This document shows positions 26,085 through 34,192 of a DNA stretch of 64,000 nt, in pieces; position 1 is the first letter of the stretch, and every line of letters starts with the position of its first letter. Under the pieces are notes generated by a model. It ran no database searches. It had not been told where the DNA came from and saw only the letters and a list, made by a program, of their open reading frames with translations. The stretch is from Variovorax sp. HW608 (GTDB lineage: Bacteria > Pseudomonadota > Gammaproteobacteria > Burkholderiales > Burkholderiaceae_C): positions 1,612,001-1,676,000 of the forward strand of contig NZ_LT607803.1 of assembly GCF_900090195.1 (NCBI RefSeq). Reading direction: 5' to 3'. A program made the translations under genes and the position numbers.

Positions 26085-28034
26085 TCAGGTGCGCGCAGTG
26101 GGCGCAGACGTCGCTCGCCGTCCAGCCATCGCGTTGACCCAGAACCCGATCAGGGCAACGGCAAGAACAACTGCCTGAGTCAGCAAGGTCTCCGCCGAGG
26201 GGAAGACGCCCAGCACCTCGATGCGAGGCGACGCCACCGGGCTCGCGGAAAGCCAGCCGGCTTCCTGCAGGCCAGCCACGCCCTTGCCTGCAAGCACGAC
26301 CGCAAGCACCGCAACGAACACCGAGCTGATCGTGAAGAACTTGCCGATCGGCATGCGTGCGCTGGTGCGCAGCAGCGCCCAAGCAATCAAAGCCAATATC
26401 AGCACGCCGCCCAGCATCCCCGCCACAAGCGCGTGCCCGTTGCCGTCGACGGCCAGCGCGGAATAGAACAGCACCGTCTCGAACACTTCGCGATACACCG
26501 CGATGAAGGCCAGCGCGAACAAAGCCCAGGCCGAGCGGCGCGACATCGCCGACGACAGCTTGTCCTTCAGATACGCCTGCCAGCGCCCGGCGCTGCTCTT
26601 CTGGTGCATCCACAAGCCCACGCCGAGCAGCACCGCCGCCGCAAACAGCGAGGACACGCCCTCGGTCACCTCGCGGCTGGCGCCACTGATGCTCACGACG
26701 TAAGTCGCCACGGCCCAGGTCGCGCCGCCGGCGGCCAACGCCGAAACCCACCCCCCGTGCACGTAACCGGTCACGTCCGACCGCTCGGCCTTGCGCAGGA
26801 ACGCCAGCATTCCGACCACGATCAGCAGTGCCTCGACGCCCTCTCTGAGGAGGATGGTCAGTGCGCCGACGAAGGTCGTCGTCGGATCGGTCGCGCCGGC
26901 TCCCAACTCGGCCTCGGCCCGAGTCAGCAACGTTTCAAGTCGCTGTGCCGAGGCCGCGGCGGCGTCCGCCTTGCCCGACGACAAGGCCGCGCGGTACCCG
27001 AGCATCTCGCTTTCGACTTCCGTCATCAGCGGCTTGTTGCGCGCGCTGAGCATGGGCTCGACAGGCTCGAAGCCATCCAGGTAGGACGACAAGGCCAGCC
27101 GCGTCGCAGCCGGGAAGTTGCCGGCGCGGGCGGCGTCCAGGCTTTGATGCAGCAGCGAGCGCGCCAGTCCGATGCCTCGCGGCTGCCCATCAGCCAGTGC
27201 CCGCGGATCGCTGCGCAGGTATGCCATGAGGTCGCGCGCGCGCTCAGCGCCCAACCCCTCGGCCGTCGTCTCGGTGGCGGTGGTCAGCGCCGCCAGGTCG
27301 GGGAACTGCGCCTTGACCGCTGTATCGGCCTTCCACACCGCGGCGCCACGCTCGCGCATCGTGTCGTCGTGAGAGAGGGTTCCGACGAAAAAGGCCAGGG
27401 CCCACCGATCCGACTCGGACAGGCTGCCGAAGCTGGGCATCGGCGTGCCGGGTACCCCCTGGGACACGATCTGGTACAGCGCCAACACGCTGCGCGAACG
27501 GGCCCTGTCGCGGTCAGCGAAGGCCACCGGCTTGGGGTTCAGCGTCGCGGCCAGGGGCCCGTCCGACCGGCCGGTTGCGCCGTGGCAAGCGGCGCATTGG
27601 GCCTGATACAGCGCGCTGCCACGGCGCAGGTCTGGCGCTTCCTTGGGGGCAACCGGAACCGGGTACGACGCCAACAGCAGGTCACTGGCGTGGCGCGCAA
27701 GCTGCCCCACCTCGGCCGCATCGGCGCGCCGCTCCACGGCGTCGTTGAGCGCGGCCACCGCCGCGATCAAGTGTTCTCGTGCAGGACGGGGCGGCAGCGC
27801 TTGCGCTTGCTTGAGCGCATTGCCGGCGAACTCCCGCATTTCGGCGTATTCCGACGCGCTGCGTACCACGCCCCCCGCAACCGCGCCGCCGTAGTCGACG
27901 CCGACATAGTCCAGTTGCTGCCACAACTGGCGCACCGATGCCTCTGGCGGCGTCTCGCTCTGCGCAAGCGCACCCGATACAGCAAACCACAACGTCATCC
28001 AGGCCATCAGCAGGCGGAACATCGTCATTCTCAT
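26085..28034 (-). CDS. Cytochrome c - FTR1 iron permease fusion
   Basis: A 649-residue protein. It has a signal peptide (1-24), a periplasmic cytochrome c domain with heme site CAACH (147-151) and a later Met ligand candidate (GTPMPSFG, 196-203), a helical linker, and an FTR1 permease domain from about 385 with seven hydrophobic segments. The two iron-binding REXXE motifs are REGVE (397-401) and REVFE (515-519). FTR1 proteins import iron after oxidation of Fe(II); the attached cytochrome could accept the electron. The neighbouring multicopper oxidase, the usual ferroxidase partner, is a pseudogene. The GCGCAC/GTGCGC stem around the stop codon (26071-26095) may help termination. Confidence 0.92.
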   Translation of the reverse strand: MRMTMFRLLMAWMTLWFAVSGALAQSETPPEASVRQLWQQLDYVGVDYGGAVAGGVVRSASEYAEMREFAGNALKQAQALPPRPAREHLIAAVAALNDAVERRADAAEVGQLARHASDLLLASYPVPVAPKEAPDLRRGSALYQAQCAACHGATGRSDGPLAATLNPKPVAFADRDRARSRSVLALYQIVSQGVPGTPMPSFGSLSESDRWALAFFVGTLSHDDTMRERGAAVWKADTAVKAQFPDLAALTTATETTAEGLGAERARDLMAYLRSDPRALADGQPRGIGLARSLLHQSLDAARAGNFPAATRLALSSYLDGFEPVEPMLSARNKPLMTEVESEMLGYRAALSSGKADAAAASAQRLETLLTRAEAELGAGATDPTTTFVGALTILLREGVEALLIVVGMLAFLRKAERSDVTGYVHGGWVSALAAGGATWAVATYVVSISGASREVTEGVSSLFAAAVLLGVGLWMHQKSSAGRWQAYLKDKLSSAMSRRSAWALFALAFIAVYREVFETVLFYSALAVDGNGHALVAGMLGGVLILALIAWALLRTSARMPIGKFFTISSVFVAVLAVVLAGKGVAGLQEAGWLSASPVASPRIEVLGVFPSAETLLTQAVVLAVALIGFWVNAMAGRRATSAPTART

Positions 28035-28094
28035 TGATAGTGATTCGCGTTCTTATTAGTGGACCATTTCGCCGACGCAGAGTCAAGGGCACGA

Positions 28095-28890
28095 TCAATC
28101 ACCTGAGCGGCAGAAGGCCAGATGGCTTCGGATCTCCGTGGCGCTTCCGTTGAGGATGTGGAGCAAGACCCTTTCCCAGGCCCTCACTCGGATCGGTTCT
28201 CCATGGCCGAGCGCTCGACCGTTGATCGCGAAGCTCCTATATCCCACCTCTTAGCCACGTGGCTGGCGGTGCGCCATCGCGTCATGCATCGCTGACTCGC
28301 CGCGCTCCTCAAGGACCCGGTCTCGGGTACGGGGCGAAAGAAAATCCATCGCCATATCCCCGCCTTTGCTCAAGAAGGGCTCGAACTCCTTGAGCACCAG
28401 GAAGACCTCACGGTCGTAACGGCCTGGATCGTTCCGAGGCTCGATATGCACCGGGCCGACCAAGCCGGTGTATTGGCCACTTGTGAGGTCTGCGCCAGCG
28501 ACGACATGTGTGTGATAGAAGCGGAAGCCAGCCGGCCCGGGGACAAACGACAAGCGCCGCTTGCCGCCAGGTGGGACGGGCGGGGTGCCTTCTTCGCCAG
28601 CACCATCGACGTCCACTGGCACGAACTGGCCGTGCCAATGCACTTGCTCGGGCGACTCCGTCTCGTTGTAAACGTCGACGATTAGCGCACGCCTTCATGC
28701 CCATACCCTCGGCGTGTTGCCCATCAAGTTGGCCGTGATCGCCAAGTCGCCTTCGGCGGCGTGCAGTGCGCGGTCGAAGCGGCTCTTGCGGAGACGACTG
28801 AGGTTGAGGCGCAACGGCAGGCCTGGCACGAGCAGCTCGTGCAACACCAGCCTGAGCCGTCCTTCGATCCGGACGTGCCGTTCTGAAATG
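28095..28890 (-). pseudogene. Frameshifted and truncated multicopper oxidase
   Basis: Three frames together give one multicopper-oxidase N-terminal half. Frame one (from about 28890) ends NLMGNTPRVWA near 28695. Frame two reads ALIVDVYNETESPEQVHWHG, then FRFYHTH and DREVFLVLKEFEPF, and stops at 28251. Frame three continues EVGYRSFAINGRALGHGEP to IRSHLAF and stops at 28095. The type 2/3 copper motifs HWHG and HTH are intact, but two frameshifts and loss of the C-terminal cupredoxin domains make it nonfunctional. Confidence 0.8.
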
Positions 28891-28911
28891 AACGACCACC
28901 ACCCATGCAAC

Positions 28912-28933
28912 GAGGGCCCCAACCGGGGCCCTC
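28912..28933 (-). terminator. Strong hairpin at 3' end of small gene
   Basis: Perfect stem GAGGGCCCC / GGGGCCCTC with a four-base loop, overlapping the stop codon of the small leftward gene that starts at 29141. No long T-run follows, so it may be a bidirectional or processing hairpin. Confidence 0.5.
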
Positions 28934-29141
28934 AGCGTTTGCACATCACGCGCCCTGCAAAACCGCCTCCTCGTCGCCGAATAGAAGCGGATCTACACCG
29001 CCGCCAACACACGGCTGTGTCCTTCGATGCGAGAAGGGATTTCTGCCTCTCCACCTCTTGGTGGATGAGAGCAAATGCGCTCAAGGCGTCTGCAGCTTTG
29101 CGCAGGCTCAGGTGGTGGGTTTCAGATTTGGTCAGTTTCAT
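28932..29141 (-). CDS. Small protein of unknown function
   Basis: A 69-residue frame with a good AGGAG site before ATG 29141. The N-terminal part (LSLRKAADALSAFALIHQEV) is a plausible amphipathic helix; the C-terminal part is Arg/Cys-rich and looks unstructured. It ends in a strong hairpin, which supports expression. No family recognised. Confidence 0.4.
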   Translation of the reverse strand: MKLTKSETHHLSLRKAADALSAFALIHQEVERQKSLLASKDTAVCWRRCRSASIRRRGGGFAGRVMCKR

Positions 29142-29556
29142 GGGGTGCTCTCCTAAGTGCAGTCGAACCGCGTCGACTTCTAAGGAGTACAGCCAACTTA
29201 TTTATCTCTGTTCGTCGCGATCTGTAGGCCTACGCACTTGAGACCACGGAGCGCGTTGATCTTGCGTGCTCAGACTGCGGACGTCAGTACGGACCACGAC
29301 CTAGTCGACGCACTGAGACCAAAGTGCTGCGAACGAGCAGCTTGGTTTCAGTTGCTCTACACGATGTGAGTGGGGCATCGAGCTACCGGAGCCGCTCAAT
29401 GTAGGCATGGGCCTTGCCTTCGCGTCGATGTGAATCACGTGACGCCCTCGCAAAAGCCGCCAGATGGACCGCTTGCGCGCAGGCGTCGGCTCCAACGAGC
29501 CGACTACCGTTGTCGAGCCGCCGCTTCTGAAGCGCCGGCGCACTTCCCGCTCGTGC
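29142..29556. other. Intergenic, 415 bases, no gene seen
   Basis: Only short frames without recognisable features. The composition is less GC-rich than the flanks. Probably decayed sequence. Confidence 0.35.
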
Positions 29557-30342
29557 TCATGAGCCGGCCCGTGTGCATTCAAATGGCCTGGCAAGGCCAG
29601 CAACCGGATTGGGTGCGCGGTAAGGGGGCACTTCGGACAGGTTCAAGCCTTTGCGTCGGGCGACATAGCGCCGCATTGCCTCAAGCCGCGCTGCCTGCAG
29701 GTCGCGGAGTCGGTCCAATTTGTCTTTGCGCATGACTTCTTCGACCAACCAAAAGTCCGGCTCATCGCCGTCTCGCTCCCTTCGCGCCGCCTCGTCGAGC
29801 TCTTGCTGCGAGTAGACGTTGTGGGGGTTGTAGCTCTGCACGGAGCAGTCCAGCCCCTGCAAGCCGCCCGTGTCTTCAGGAGGCTGATTCGTGATTCGGC
29901 GAAGGCGAAGCTGGTTTTTGCAGGCAACTGCAAGAATGAACGGGCCATCGCCCAATCCCCTGAGGGCCGACATCTGTACCGCAATCGCGACTTCATTTTG
30001 GTCGTCTTCAAGAGCGAATACAGCCATTGACCTCATGTTGCCGTCGTACGGCACCGCCATGGCGCTGAACTTCTTTTCGAGTAGCGCGTCCATGCGGTCG
30101 TCGGCTTGGTCAGGCAGGACGAGTAACGCGCCGGGCGACGTCGCGTGCTCAGTGCTGAGGAGACCCGTCAGCTCTGATTGCTCGCCTTCGTCGCTGGAAA
30201 GCCGCAAGACGCATGGGTGGAATCGACCCAGCTCGCGCTGTGCGCAGTCATAGAGGCCTTCGACGTTTGGGCGCAGAAGCGGCGCAAGTTCATATGCCTC
30301 CTCCAGAGCGAGGGAAAAGGTTGTATCAGGGCTCAGGTGCAC
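29557..30342 (-). CDS. Hypothetical protein, 261 residues
   Basis: GTG 30342 follows GGAG with good spacing. The protein is soluble, acidic in its first two thirds (DDQNEVAIAVQMSALRGLGD, GDEPDFWLVEEVMRKDK) and basic toward the end. There are no signal peptide, membrane segments or recognised motifs. It stands alone and may belong to the plasmid-like part of the replicon. The codon pattern is consistent with a real gene. Confidence 0.55.
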   Translation of the reverse strand: MHLSPDTTFSLALEEAYELAPLLRPNVEGLYDCAQRELGRFHPCVLRLSSDEGEQSELTGLLSTEHATSPGALLVLPDQADDRMDALLEKKFSAMAVPYDGNMRSMAVFALEDDQNEVAIAVQMSALRGLGDGPFILAVACKNQLRLRRITNQPPEDTGGLQGLDCSVQSYNPHNVYSQQELDEAARRERDGDEPDFWLVEEVMRKDKLDRLRDLQAARLEAMRRYVARRKGLNLSEVPPYRAPNPVAGLARPFECTRAGS

Positions 30343-30371
30343 AGTTTTCTCCAGTGTGGTTGAGGTAGCGC

Positions 30372-30397
30372 CCGGTGGCCAGCCGGCTGGCCACCGG
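30372..30397. repeat. Perfect 26-base palindrome
   Basis: A fully symmetrical 13+13 palindrome centred at 30384/30385 (half-site CCGGTGGCCAGCC), between the 261-residue gene and the dam remnant. It could act as a terminator stem or a protein-binding site. Confidence 0.5.
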
Positions 30398-30444
30398 AAT
30401 CGAGCTCGAAATCGAGACTCATGGAAGCGTCTAGACGCATCTGT

Positions 30445-30680
30445 TTATCCGAGCACCGCGAGTAGCTCGTTGCACCTGCCGCGTGCGGATGCTCGCGAAG
30501 CGATGCTGCGGCCAACATGTAGCGAATGCGGCGTGAATCCGCGGTAGAGGTCTCGGGTTTCGGGCGTGTCATGGTTGGAGATGAGCACACTCGCACCGTG
30601 GGATGCGGCCGCCTTGGCTGAAATGACCAGGCGCTGATGGTCACCGAGGTCAAAGCCCTTGGCCGTGAAAGCTTGGAACG
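30445..30680 (-). pseudogene. C-terminal remnant of Dam-family DNA adenine methylase
   Basis: The minus strand reads AFTAKGFDLGDHQRLVISAK, SVLISNHDTPETRDLY, VGRSIASRA and ELLAVLG before TAA (30445-30447). This matches the conserved C-terminus of class D12 adenine methylases, including the SNHDTP motif and the RSIS-type segment. The 5' part with the SAM site and DPPY motif is missing; similarity begins abruptly near 30680. Confidence 0.72.
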
Positions 30681-30867
30681 GGCACTGAGGATGCGTTGAT
30701 CTCCGCCAGCTCAGCGCTCGCTGCCCAGAGGTCAGCTCAAGGTGATGTCGTGTCGGTTCAGAGCGCGCGGAGATCTTAGGAACTACGGTCGGCGGTAGCT
30801 GAATAAAGCGACTGACTATTCAGTTGCGGGCCCTCTACGGAGGCCTTCAACTCACCCATTGGCTGTC

Positions 30868-31557
30868 ATGCCCTCTACTCACATCTATACCCTTTCCGAC
30901 TTTCCCAATTTGCGCCAAGCATCGTTCCAGCTCTACTCCAGTTCGCGCCGGCAGTACCGCACTCGCCTCAAAGAGGTCGCGCCGCCGGCCGCCGCCATCG
31001 TCATCTCGGCTCAGGGACTGCCCCGTGCCGAAGGTGAAGCACGCGCGCCGGAAGCGCAGGCCCTGCTCGTCCGGTTGCCCTCCGACTGGGAGCCATATCT
31101 GGAACAGCTGGCGGCAGCGGCGCCTGAAGTTGTCGTCCAGCCCGACGTTGGCTTGGATGCGCAAGCGGCCTACCTCTCGATGTCGGTCCCCCTGCCCGCC
31201 CCCCAACTTCCCCGCGCAATCTGGCTGGAAGTTGCTCGCGTGATGGAGCTGTCTGCCCACAACGTCAGCGTTGGCGGCAGCGGCGCCGTGCCCATTGCAT
31301 TCACGGCGGGGCAGCAGTTCGTTGTGACCGAGTTCACGGCCGAGCCCGGGCTGACGCGGCGGTGCCAGGATGCGCTGCTAGCTGAAGGCAAAACGCCCGA
31401 TGTCGGCAAGGCGGACTTGGCCAAGCCGAAGCAGATAGCGAAGAACTACGGCGAGCGACCGTGGCTGTTCATGCGCTACGACGTGCGGGTAGGTTCGCGG
31501 AGGATTGCAGTCAATTGGGCTGGGGTGATTGGGCGGCTGCCTGCTTGCGTGCTCTAG
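30868..31557 (+). CDS. Hypothetical protein, 229 residues
   Basis: A soluble protein with a likely mixed alpha/beta fold and no recognised family. ATG 30868 is the likely start; a TTG at 30859 is nearer to the only GGAGG (30839-30843). Notable stretches are QAAYLSMSVPLPAPQLPRAI and the C-terminal PWLFMRYDVRVGSRRIAVNW. A clear terminator follows, supporting an expressed gene. Confidence 0.55.
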   Translation: MPSTHIYTLSDFPNLRQASFQLYSSSRRQYRTRLKEVAPPAAAIVISAQGLPRAEGEARAPEAQALLVRLPSDWEPYLEQLAAAAPEVVVQPDVGLDAQAAYLSMSVPLPAPQLPRAIWLEVARVMELSAHNVSVGGSGAVPIAFTAGQQFVVTEFTAEPGLTRRCQDALLAEGKTPDVGKADLAKPKQIAKNYGERPWLFMRYDVRVGSRRIAVNWAGVIGRLPACVL

Positions 31558-31569
31558 ACGCCCCCATCA

Positions 31570-31594
31570 GAGGGGCTGTCGCCCCTCCTTTCTG
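31570..31594 (+). terminator. Rho-independent terminator
   Basis: GAGGGGC-TGTC-GCCCCTC hairpin followed by CTTTCT, starting 13 bases after the stop of the 229-residue gene. Confidence 0.6.
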
Positions 31595-32068
31595 CCCTCC
31601 CCGTCCTTGCTCGCAGCGTTGATGTAAGTACCTGCTTCAACTTTGCCGCCGCGAAGTTCAATTCTGAGTGAGAGGAGTTCTGAGTTCCGTGAGATTCGGC
31701 AGTAAGCCAACCAATGCGCCACCGCGGTCATCCGCGTGGGCACTTCGGCGACTTTCGGGAAGATTAGAAGAAGGCGCACGAGCTCTGGATCACATTGTGA
31801 AAAGTGGTATGGGGTTACTGACGCATCGTGTCGACGTTAATGTCGCACGACATGGCTCGCCGGAAAACGTGCCGACCTTCCAGCGAGGCTGTTTCACGAC
31901 ATTTTGAAACGTCAGGCTTTTTCTTTTGCTGACAACGAGTTATCGCTTTTTTTGGCTGCTTTGAACGAAATGTTCCACGGAAATCGAGGCCCGCAAAGGC
32001 TTTTCTTGTACGGGGTCGATCGGCGAAGCCATAATTAGGTTATTTAATAACCAAATGATGGGCCTTCA
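31595..32068. other. Intergenic, 474 bases, AT-richer, upstream of the partition locus
   Basis: No protein frame is convincing. The last 180 bases are AT-rich. They contain an inverted repeat GTTTCA-N8-TGAAAC at 31891-31910, a split version of the chromosomal parS half-sites, and the palindrome at 32038-32052. Confidence 0.45.
32038..32052. promoter_or_regulatory. Operator-like palindrome before kfrA-like gene
   Basis: GGTTATTTAATAACC is a perfect inverted repeat ending 17 bases before the start at 32069. KfrA-type proteins repress their own promoters, so this is a candidate autoregulatory site. Confidence 0.5.
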
Positions 32069-32839
32069 ATGAGTGATTCCGTCACCCTCCCGCCCGGCGC
32101 GACGTTCGATGCCCTCCCCTCCTTGCCCGCTTCAGTTGGATCGCCACCTTGGCCGACCACCTGCACGCTCGCTGAACTCGGTCGCATTCTCACGATGATG
32201 CATGGGCCGCAGGCGCCCTCGGAATCGTCACTCAAGAAGTGGAACGCCATGGGCATCTTCGAGGGCTGTTCGTCCGATGATGCAGGCCCCCCGCTTGATA
32301 CCGGCCGGTCATTCACCCAGGAGAGCCTGCGCCGTCCCCGGCGCGCGGGACGTCCCGGGCTGCATTTGAACACCGAGCGTGCGATCCAGCGGGTTCGAGA
32401 TCAATGGCCTCACCTCGCGCACACCGACACGCAGGCAATCGTCGAGCTGGCGGTCGCCCGCACGGCCGATCACCTTCAGTCCGCGGTCGCGCAGCTCAGG
32501 CCTTCGGGGTCGATCGCCGAGGTCGAACCATCTCCCCTTCCCCGCGCCGACGCCACTCTGGAAAAGATCGAGGTCCAGCTCGCCGTACTTCACGAGGAAC
32601 TGGTGGCCGTCAAACGGGAATTGGCGCAATTCTCGGCCTTGCGCAACAACCTCATCACGCGGCTCGACGAGGCGGTCGCGCGCGCCCAGGAGTCGCTGTC
32701 GGGTCGCGCCCCGGGCGCCGGACCGGACCCGCTCGTCGAGGCCCGGCGGGATCGGGACATGGGCGTCCTGAAGTCGATGATGGGGGACATCCTGGAATCG
32801 CTCGAACGGATCGAGAGTCGAAATCGACGTGGCTCTTGA
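32069..32839 (+). CDS. KfrA-like coiled-coil DNA-binding protein (tentative)
   Basis: A 256-residue protein. Residues 32-65 (TLAELGRILTMMHG, SSLKKWNAMGIF) look like a helix-turn-helix, and 160-205 form a heptad-rich coiled coil (LEKIEVQLAVLHEELVAVKR). This N-terminal DNA-binding plus C-terminal coiled-coil layout, its place next to parB, and an operator-like palindrome at its promoter suggest a KfrA-type accessory partition protein. Sequence identity to KfrA is not claimed. Its last 35 codons are repeated in degraded form downstream. Confidence 0.5.
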   Translation: MSDSVTLPPGATFDALPSLPASVGSPPWPTTCTLAELGRILTMMHGPQAPSESSLKKWNAMGIFEGCSSDDAGPPLDTGRSFTQESLRRPRRAGRPGLHLNTERAIQRVRDQWPHLAHTDTQAIVELAVARTADHLQSAVAQLRPSGSIAEVEPSPLPRADATLEKIEVQLAVLHEELVAVKRELAQFSALRNNLITRLDEAVARAQESLSGRAPGAGPDPLVEARRDRDMGVLKSMMGDILESLERIESRNRRGS

Positions 32840-32840
32840 A

Positions 32841-32859
32841 GTGGTGAACGGTTCACCAC
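32841..32859. repeat. 19-base palindrome, copy 1 (candidate parS)
   Basis: GTGGTGAACGGTTCACCAC, perfectly symmetrical around its central base, directly after the stop of the kfrA-like gene. Confidence 0.6.
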
Positions 32860-32882
32860 GCCCTTCTTGTGCGTTCCGCTTT

Positions 32883-33038
32883 TCAGCTCAACACTTTCCC
32901 GTACGCCTCGACGATCTCCGCTCTTGGTCAGACTGCAAGGCCGTCGAAGCCCGTCGGGAACGAGGCACAAGCGTCGAAGTTGGGGACATCCTGGAATCGC
33001 TCGAACGGAACGAGAGTCAGGATCGACACGGATCTTGA
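32883..33038. pseudogene. Remnants of parB 3' end and kfrA-like 3' end from a tandem duplication
   Basis: On the minus strand 32883-32921 reads AEIVEAYGKVLS then stop, matching the end of the intact ParB (AEVEKALRSVLS). On the plus strand 32942-33038 reads VEARRERG ... VGDILESLERNESQDRHGS, matching the end of the kfrA-like protein (GDILESLERIESRNRRGS). The unit of kfrA end, palindrome and parB end has been duplicated and has decayed. Confidence 0.75.
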
Positions 33039-33041
33039 GAT

Positions 33042-33060
33042 GTGGTGAACGGTTCACCAC
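33042..33060. repeat. 19-base palindrome, copy 2 (candidate parS)
   Basis: Identical to copy 1 (GTGGTGAACGGTTCACCAC) and in the equivalent position, just after the repeated kfrA-like end. Confidence 0.6.
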
Positions 33061-33085
33061 TCTCCCCTCGCCCATAAAAAAAGGG

Positions 33086-33104
33086 GTGGTGAACCGTTCA
33101 CCAC
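33086..33104. repeat. 19-base palindrome, copy 3, also a terminator-like hairpin
   Basis: GTGGTGAACCGTTCACCAC has the complementary centre base. It is embedded in a longer stem, AAAAGGGG before it and CCCCCTTTT after it, so it could also terminate parB leftward or the other strand rightward. It lies 26 bases from the parB stop. Confidence 0.6.
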
Positions 33105-33129
33105 CCCCTTTTCTCGAGCGCTCCGCTTT

Positions 33130-34191
33130 TCAGCTCAACACCGAGCGCAATGCCTTTTCGACTTCCGCCTGAAGCACCGCGCTGACCGGTCGATCGAACT
33201 TCAGCAGCAGCCTGCCCTTCTTGTCCTTGGTGACCGAGATCTTTCCCGCGCGGCCCACGATCTCCGACGCCGCCGATCCGCTCGCCACATCCGACGTTTC
33301 GCCGATGAGCGCCGCATAGATCGTACCGGGCGTCACGGTGGCACCGCTGTGCCGCACACGCCGCGCGCGCTCCATCAGTCCGTCCGGATCGCGCTGCAGG
33401 GCTTCGCTCAGCGGCTTGGCCCAGCGGTACTGGATCTCGACCGGCGAATCGAAGGCCTGCACCACCACGTCCGGCAGCTGGGCCACACCCACCGCCTTGC
33501 TGACCAGCCCGTGGTCGACGCCCACCGCCTCCGCCAGCTTGCGCATGGATTCGAAGAGTCCGGACTCCAGCGCGTTCAAGTACATCACGCCCTGCTCGTA
33601 GGCCGACAGGTCTTCGCGCTTTCGGTTCTCGCGGTCCATCTCGCCGAACAGTTCGCGATCGGTCATCGACTTGATGACTGCACTGACCGGCAGGCCTAGC
33701 TCCAGGCACGCCGCGTGGCGACGGTGCCCGAACACCACTTCATACTGGACCGGCGGCTCGGCGCCCTTCTCCGCTTCGCTCAGGTCTTCGCTGCGCACCG
33801 GCCGGACTTTGATCGCCTGGACATTGCCACCCGCATTGCGGATGTCTTCCTTGAGTTCGGCAAATTCGCGCATCGCGAAAGCCGTCTGATGACGGTTCGC
33901 CCAGCGCGAACGCCGGATCGTCCTCGGGTCCAGTTGCTTGACCGGGTCGGCCCCCACAAAAGGCGCGTAGTCCTTCTCGAGCTGCTCCAGCCGCTTGTTC
34001 GCCACCGACTCGGCCTGCATGAACGCCGCCATGCCGCCGATTGCGGTGCGCGGCGGACGGTTGACGATGCCAGGCACGACAGCGGCCGGCACCGGCGAGT
34101 TGGCGGCTGGCGGATGGGACGCCGGCTCGACCACCGTGTCCGACGGCAGGGTGATCGCGTTGCCCTTCTCGAGAAATCGTCGACTCGCCAT
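33130..34191 (-). CDS. parB: ParB partition protein
   Basis: A 353-residue ParB/Spo0J-family centromere-binding protein. It has a variable N-terminus with the ParA-contact region (about 1-60), the ParB/Srx NTP-binding motif GHRRH (155-159) and ENRKRED (188-194), then the helix-turn-helix (KLAEAVGVDHGLVSKAVGVA) and a C-terminal dimer domain. It starts one base after the parA stop, so parAB is an operon. Copies of a 19-base palindrome just beyond its 3' end are its likely binding sites. Confidence 0.93.
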   Translation of the reverse strand: MASRRFLEKGNAITLPSDTVVEPASHPPAANSPVPAAVVPGIVNRPPRTAIGGMAAFMQAESVANKRLEQLEKDYAPFVGADPVKQLDPRTIRRSRWANRHQTAFAMREFAELKEDIRNAGGNVQAIKVRPVRSEDLSEAEKGAEPPVQYEVVFGHRRHAACLELGLPVSAVIKSMTDRELFGEMDRENRKREDLSAYEQGVMYLNALESGLFESMRKLAEAVGVDHGLVSKAVGVAQLPDVVVQAFDSPVEIQYRWAKPLSEALQRDPDGLMERARRVRHSGATVTPGTIYAALIGETSDVASGSAASEIVGRAGKISVTKDKKGRLLLKFDRPVSAVLQAEVEKALRSVLS

Positions 34192-34192
34192 A

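Noticed and set aside
28021..28075. Possible Fur box before the FTR1 gene
   Set aside because: AT-rich with GATAGTGATTCG, but alignment to the 19-base Fur consensus leaves too many mismatches to call.
31890..31980. Canonical chromosomal parS sites
   Set aside because: TGTTTCACG and TGTTCCACGG resemble half-sites, but no complete TGTTTCACGTGAAACA is present; the 19-base palindromes near parB are better candidates.
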